The notes beneath the pieces were generated by a model. It saw nothing but the letters and a program-made list of their open reading frames with translations, made no database searches and was not told the DNA's origin. From NCBI RefSeq assembly GCF_019578655.1, contig NC_063260.1:4218501-4282500 (forward strand): 64,000 bases of DNA, in the 5' to 3' direction. Of this stretch, positions 59,377-64,000 are shown piece after piece. Each line of letters opens with the position of its first letter. Within the stretch, counting starts at the first letter, position 1. The DNA comes from Ricinus communis. Its lineage: Eukaryota; Streptophyta; Magnoliopsida; Malpighiales; Euphorbiaceae. The position numbers and the translations under genes were made by a program.

Positions 59377-60357
59377 AGAGATAATTATTATAATGGTCAC
59401 TTAACTTATACTAAGTTTTATTTTGGTCACATAAACTTTTTTTGTTTCATTACAGTTATTTAATTTTAAGTTGGATAACGTTTTAGTCACTTGTCTAAAA
59501 TCTGGTGGTTTATTCATCAGAAAAAGTAAAAAAAAAAAATCTCTAAATCTCCTAATTCTACAATATAGAATCTCTAATGCTATAAAATAAAATCACTAAT
59601 TCTGAAGCTTTGAAGTGAAGCATTTAATCTCAATTCTCAAAAACCGATTTCAATGGACTGGCGTTGTAGATAACTAGGAGAAAATGCACTCATATATTGT
59701 AAGTTTTACATAATCTTTATTTTGAAATTAGCATTCAGATTTAATTAATTTGGTGTTAGACACTCATTTGACATTGAAGTTCTTACACTAAATAGAAACT
59801 AATTACACATCCTCAAATAGACATGTAAACATGTAAGAAATAAAAAGAAAATAATAGCTTAAATACAAAAAAGTGCAAAAACATTATTAAATTGATGGTT
59901 GGACATTCTTCCTATTTTTTGTTTTTCACTTTTTTCTTTCTAGTTTATTGTTATTATTATTATATTTGTTACTTTGAAAATAATATCTTGAATAAAAATA
60001 AATAACAAATTAATTAAACTGAAAAAAGGGAATGTTATTGTAACAATAAATAAAAAAAGAATAGAAGATAAAAAAAAAAAAAACAATAGGCAAGATTTAT
60101 TATCAAAGCCTAGAGAAATTCTTAATGTCTAAAATTGGGTTTGATTTTGGATTAAGTTAATAGTTTGGTTAAATGTTCCAGTGACTTGTCAATTTTTTAG
60201 AATATGTGTTAGTTCAATATTAGATATTAGACATGTCATTATTCTAGCGAATTAAACTACTAGATTTTAGATAAATCACTAATATGCTAATCAACGTAAA
60301 GTTAAATGACTGCAATAAAACTAAAAAAAATAAATGACCATTAGTATAATTATCCCT
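59377..60357. mobile_element. Foldback element of ~980 bp
   Basis: The left end AGAGATAATTATTATAATGG then TCACTTA and the right end in reverse complement AGGGATAATTATACTAATGG then TCATTTA form inverted arms of about 150-200 bp. The arms continue with AAGTTTTATT, TTACAGTTATTTAA, GGATAACGTTTTAGTCACTTGTC (left) and their right-arm counterparts. No coding sequence. Confidence 0.65.
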
Positions 60358-60756
60358 AAAAATATAGCCAAGTATGGTTTAATACAAAAAATAGCAAGAT
60401 ACAATAATTGAAAAATAAAATACAAATAAAGTTCTACATTTTGCCTATCAATTGACAAAATAATCAGTCAAATGAGTCCCTGGGTATTCTTTTGCCAAAA
60501 AGAAGCACTATCATAATCCTTGTTCAGTTTTTCTTTGTAGAGGCTGGATTTTGCTCATGTATCTTAACTCTGCAAGGACTGTTGTATCCTCAAGAAATAA
60601 ACCAATCGCTTATTTGATATTCAATCCCTTGTTACTTCAAATATGCCTTCTATGTGGGCATTTTCTGCCTAATTGGTGTTGACTTGGCATGATCCTATTT
60701 TTAACATGTAATGCACCCTATATGTAAGACTATTTAGCTCTGCACCTTCTGCTTTG
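60358..60756. other. Unassigned unique-looking sequence
   Basis: This is less AT-rich than its neighbours (for example TGTTGACTTGGCATGATCC). Both strands have stops in all frames and I recognise no protein piece. It may be a gene UTR relic. Confidence 0.3.
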
Positions 60757-60965
60757 ATGCTTAGTTAAATTAATCCTCCAACTAGCTTACTAGTAAATAT
60801 TTTATTATTTTTAATATATCAAATTAAAATGTAAAGCACTAAATATACTCTTGCGAAAACTCTAGAATTCTAAATAATTTAAAATGCAAAAGTTAAGATT
60901 TAATTACAATAAACCCGAAGGCGAAAGAGAAGTCAGGCTGCAAAAAAAAATCAGCGAAAAATAAC

Positions 60966-60998
<33 letters not shown>

Positions 60999-63227
60999 TA
61001 TGATTGATAAAATATGTGAAATATCACAAAATAACAAGTTCATGCCATAGCATAATTTAAAATAATTAATGTTTAACTCATAAGGTACAAGCACTTCAGC
61101 AGAATCCTAACCCCAATACTAGCAGCATTTCGGCTCTCTTATTCTAATAGGACGGGTACCTAAAGATCGAAGCTTAACCAGAGTCCTTAAATCTCGTTTG
61201 GTCACTTGATTTCTAATATAGCCGACGCCCATATAGCAATGCTCGACAAAAGACCTTGCTTCCGGCAATCAAATTCTCACAGTCGAGAGAGTTATACTCA
61301 ACTAGGGCAAATCCCAAAAATATTCTTTTATTACCTACCTCTGATTAATATCGGTACGCACGCGGTTCTGATGCAACCATCAGGTGTCATGTTCTACTGT
61401 TGTCTCATCCTGAGGCAATACGCAATCATAATATCGACAATGTGGAAAAAAATTTATAAATGGCAAGCAATTCAACTATTGTTCAATAACATATTTTATT
61501 GACGTAAACTTAATTAATAAAATTAATAGTAAATAGATAATTAATTCCATAAAACGATTATTTGAATGAATAACAAATAACTAATCTAAGATTTATAAAT
61601 CAATTAATTAAATATAGAATAAGAATTAATAAAATAAATTTCCAGCAATATATACACACACGATGATAATAATATATGTAACAATTATGAATCGATATTG
61701 CAATAAAATAATTTGGCATGACACATGTATGGAAGATATATGACTTTAACCTACAGTTTTGTCGCACTCCGTAATTTGCTCTTACGCCTCAGATAGAGCT
61801 GGCTGGACGGACGAATTATTTATTAATAAAAACAACTTAATTAATAAGATAATTATAATTTTTTCTAAGTCTAGACTCCTAGATTAGACTGCCTAAGAGA
61901 TTTTGACTTAGAATTCCATCGAAAATTCGGCAGAACATTTCCTAAAATATGAATGTTTACTCATTGTATAACGGGTCCAGAATCTGCTAGAAACACTTCA
62001 AATATTCTACTATTATTCAACGAGAGTCGGGCCATACAAGCTGCATTATTTTCCAACTCCACAATACAATCTAAATCACAGTACAAAATCAACAGTCCAA
62101 CAAAAATAATAATGTTGTTCCTGATACAATCACATAATTATTTTTTTACTCTTGATTTAATTAATCACACCCTCAATTTACATAACAGAATATTAACTCT
62201 TTCTATAATTAATCTACAGTAATTTTAGGATCGGGCTACTAATTAATTAAATAATTAAATTAATTAATTATAACTAACAATTAATATACCATATATTTTT
62301 TAATAATTTTAAAATAATTTTTAAAGCTTACATAAAATTATATCGAGTCGAACCGGAATTTTTACGCGTCCGAAAAACATCAGAGTCCGAAAACCAGTAG
62401 CGCCAATGGTGTCGAAATTCAAATCCGGAGACGCTTATGTGAAGCTCGAGTTACGAGGAGTTCCTCTAAATATGAAAATATCTTCGCCTGAAACTCGCTG
62501 GAAGTCACCAGATCGAGGACGGAAAGTTTCAGCTCCGGCGAGGCTCACCTACCACTATTGGCGGGAGGAAATCGACGGGCAAAGGCTGCCTTGAGGTTTT
62601 GAGGGTCTAGGAGTTTGTTTCCAGCTTCAGATCGCCGAAAAGACACTGGGAAGGTTGTTTTGGCGGCGACAGCATGGGAGGAAACTTCCTCCTCGTGAAC
62701 AGCTTCTCCTCGACGGCTGGAGGCTGCACGAATGACGGCGACAGGCTGCCAACGACGAGGAACAGAAGGCGACAAGGGGAAAAGCGATTGAAAAAAAAGG
62801 TGCAAGGAAAGAGAGAGGTGGCGTCATCGGGAAAGAGAGAAAGAGAAGAAGAAAACGTCGCCGGCGAGGGAGGGAAGAGAGGAGGAGAGGAAATTTTTTT
62901 TGTTATGTTATTATTATTATTTTTATTTTTATTAAAAGATAAAAAATGCAAATGAGTCATTCTTCCAAGAAATTACTACAATAATACCCTTGACCCAATT
63001 ATTTTATTATTTTATTATTTATTTATTTGTATATATGTAAAATAAATAATTCATCAATACTTAATGTAATAATAATTCTAAGTTAAATGATAAATAATTA
63101 TTTAAATAAAATTAATGTAAATGTAAATAAAATCGATTACTCTTTTTAAATCACATCAAATTTTAAAATTATTAAATTATCCCTGATAAAAATTAAAGCA
63201 ATTAAATTTAAAACTACGGGTATTACA
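60757..63227 (-). mobile_element. Solo LTR copy C, reversed and 3' truncated
   Basis: On the minus strand it starts TGTAATACCC at 63227 and follows copies A and B: GC-rich segment (62890-62345), GCCGAATTTTCGAT(G/A)GAATT (about 61925), GGCAGTCTAATCTAGGAGTC, a CCAGCCAGCTC block, the GTCGAGCAT subrepeats, then GCAGCCTGACTTCTC with ATTCGGG-like wording. Homology fades near 60757 before the GTCGTGACA end, which is absent. An (AT)n run is present at about 60967-60996. No target duplication can be tested because one end is lost. Confidence 0.8.
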
Positions 63228-64000
63228 CTTCAATCTTAGACCCGTCGAGGTTTTATTTAATATTTTTTATCATTGCATAATAATATCTTTTAAAAAAAAA
63301 TCAATAACAATAATAATACTTTAAAATTGATAATTTTACATTCATAATTATAATTTACTAAACACTCATAGACTATTTACAGAAATTCATCAGAAAAATC
63401 TATAAAAATCAATCATAATAATATAGTTCCATAAGTTAAAAACAATATATTCATAAATTATAAACTATAGGACCATTAAATATATATCTGAAATTTATAT
63501 ATTATAGTCTAAAAATTCATTAAAAAAAGTTAAAGATTCATAGGTTAAAAATAAAATATTTATAAATTATAAACTATATATTCATCATACATATATTTAA
63601 GATTTATAAATTATAGTTGAGAAATTCATAAATTAAAAAATATATATATATTAACTAATAAATTTATAATTCATAAATGGTAAATTTAGTCCTTATATAT
63701 GATCAGCCTATAATAATCAATATTAGTTATACAGCAAATCTTTAAAAATATGTACCATGCTACTAATGAAATTATAATTTAATGGAGTTACAACTTACCA
63801 TATACAAATATTACATAAAAATAATAAATATCTATAAATCTAAAATAATGCTTAAAATCCGTTTAGAAAACTTACCCACAAAATATTAAAATTTATAAAC
63901 AAAACTGACATAGAAAAATCTTATGCAAAATAAAAATTAATTTCTTTATTAACTTTATTGATAGTCATAATTCTAAATTATCATTAGAAGATATAAAAAA
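63228..64000. other. AT-rich sequence with diffuse repeats
   Basis: A word such as ATTCATAAATTATAAACTATA recurs loosely (about 63450, 63550, 63600), suggesting an old short-period tandem array. No gene seen. Confidence 0.4.

Noticed and set aside
62406..62960. Frames of 60-117 codons on both strands
   Set aside because: These are the same GC-rich LTR segment in copy C; no domain and no shared frame with the other copies.
1..64000. CRISPR arrays, operons or other prokaryotic systems
   Set aside because: The genes have spliced introns, plant families and plant repeats; the regular repeats present are microsatellites or transposon subrepeats without spacer structure.

Overview
The window is nuclear DNA of an AT-rich flowering plant, most likely a eudicot. 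The genes have introns with plant-type GT/AG borders, one encodes a subgroup-8 R2R3-MYB, another a RADIALIS-like SANT protein, and much of the rest is plant repeat sequence (MITEs, solo LTRs, a Ty1/copia remnant, an endogenous caulimovirid). The mix would suit Euphorbiaceae or related rosids, but I cannot fix the species.

Layout. 1-12.3 kb is a nest of insertions: a small MITE split by a ~2.8 kb solo LTR (5-bp target duplication AAACC), itself split by a ~6.8 kb endogenous pararetrovirus on the minus strand. A second, long-armed foldback element abuts it. 12.9-16.9 kb is a second nest: a ~1 kb foldback element split by another solo LTR of the same family (duplication GTTTT). 17.5-18.6 kb holds a hAT-like MITE. 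19.4-19.8 kb carries a small RADIALIS-like gene. 22.0-27.1 kb carries a 12-exon gene for a 597-residue, probably nuclear, plant protein that I do not recognise but which has six SUMO-consensus motifs and a basic nuclear localisation signal. 27.1-46.2 kb is a ~19 kb stretch with no supported gene, holding microsatellites, degenerate tandem repeats, an isolated GC-richer segment with a perfect G-box, and repeat remnants. 46.3-48.3 kb (minus strand) is a complete three-exon R2R3-MYB gene of the MYB20/42/43/85 group. 48.6-64 kb is gene-poor, with a copia RNase H remnant, several MITEs and a reversed, truncated third copy of the solo LTR family.

The three host genes show no sign of working together. 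The two MYB-class genes are 27 kb apart and belong to different families. Nothing resembles a gene cluster, a CRISPR array or a new multigene system. The most distinctive content is the three-layer nested insertion, the fused domain of unknown function at the C-terminus of the caulimovirid polyprotein, the SUMO-motif-rich unknown protein, and an antisense coding-like segment inside one of that gene's introns. The viral copy is broken by frame changes and lacks a start codon for its first frame, so it is a fossil as it stands.
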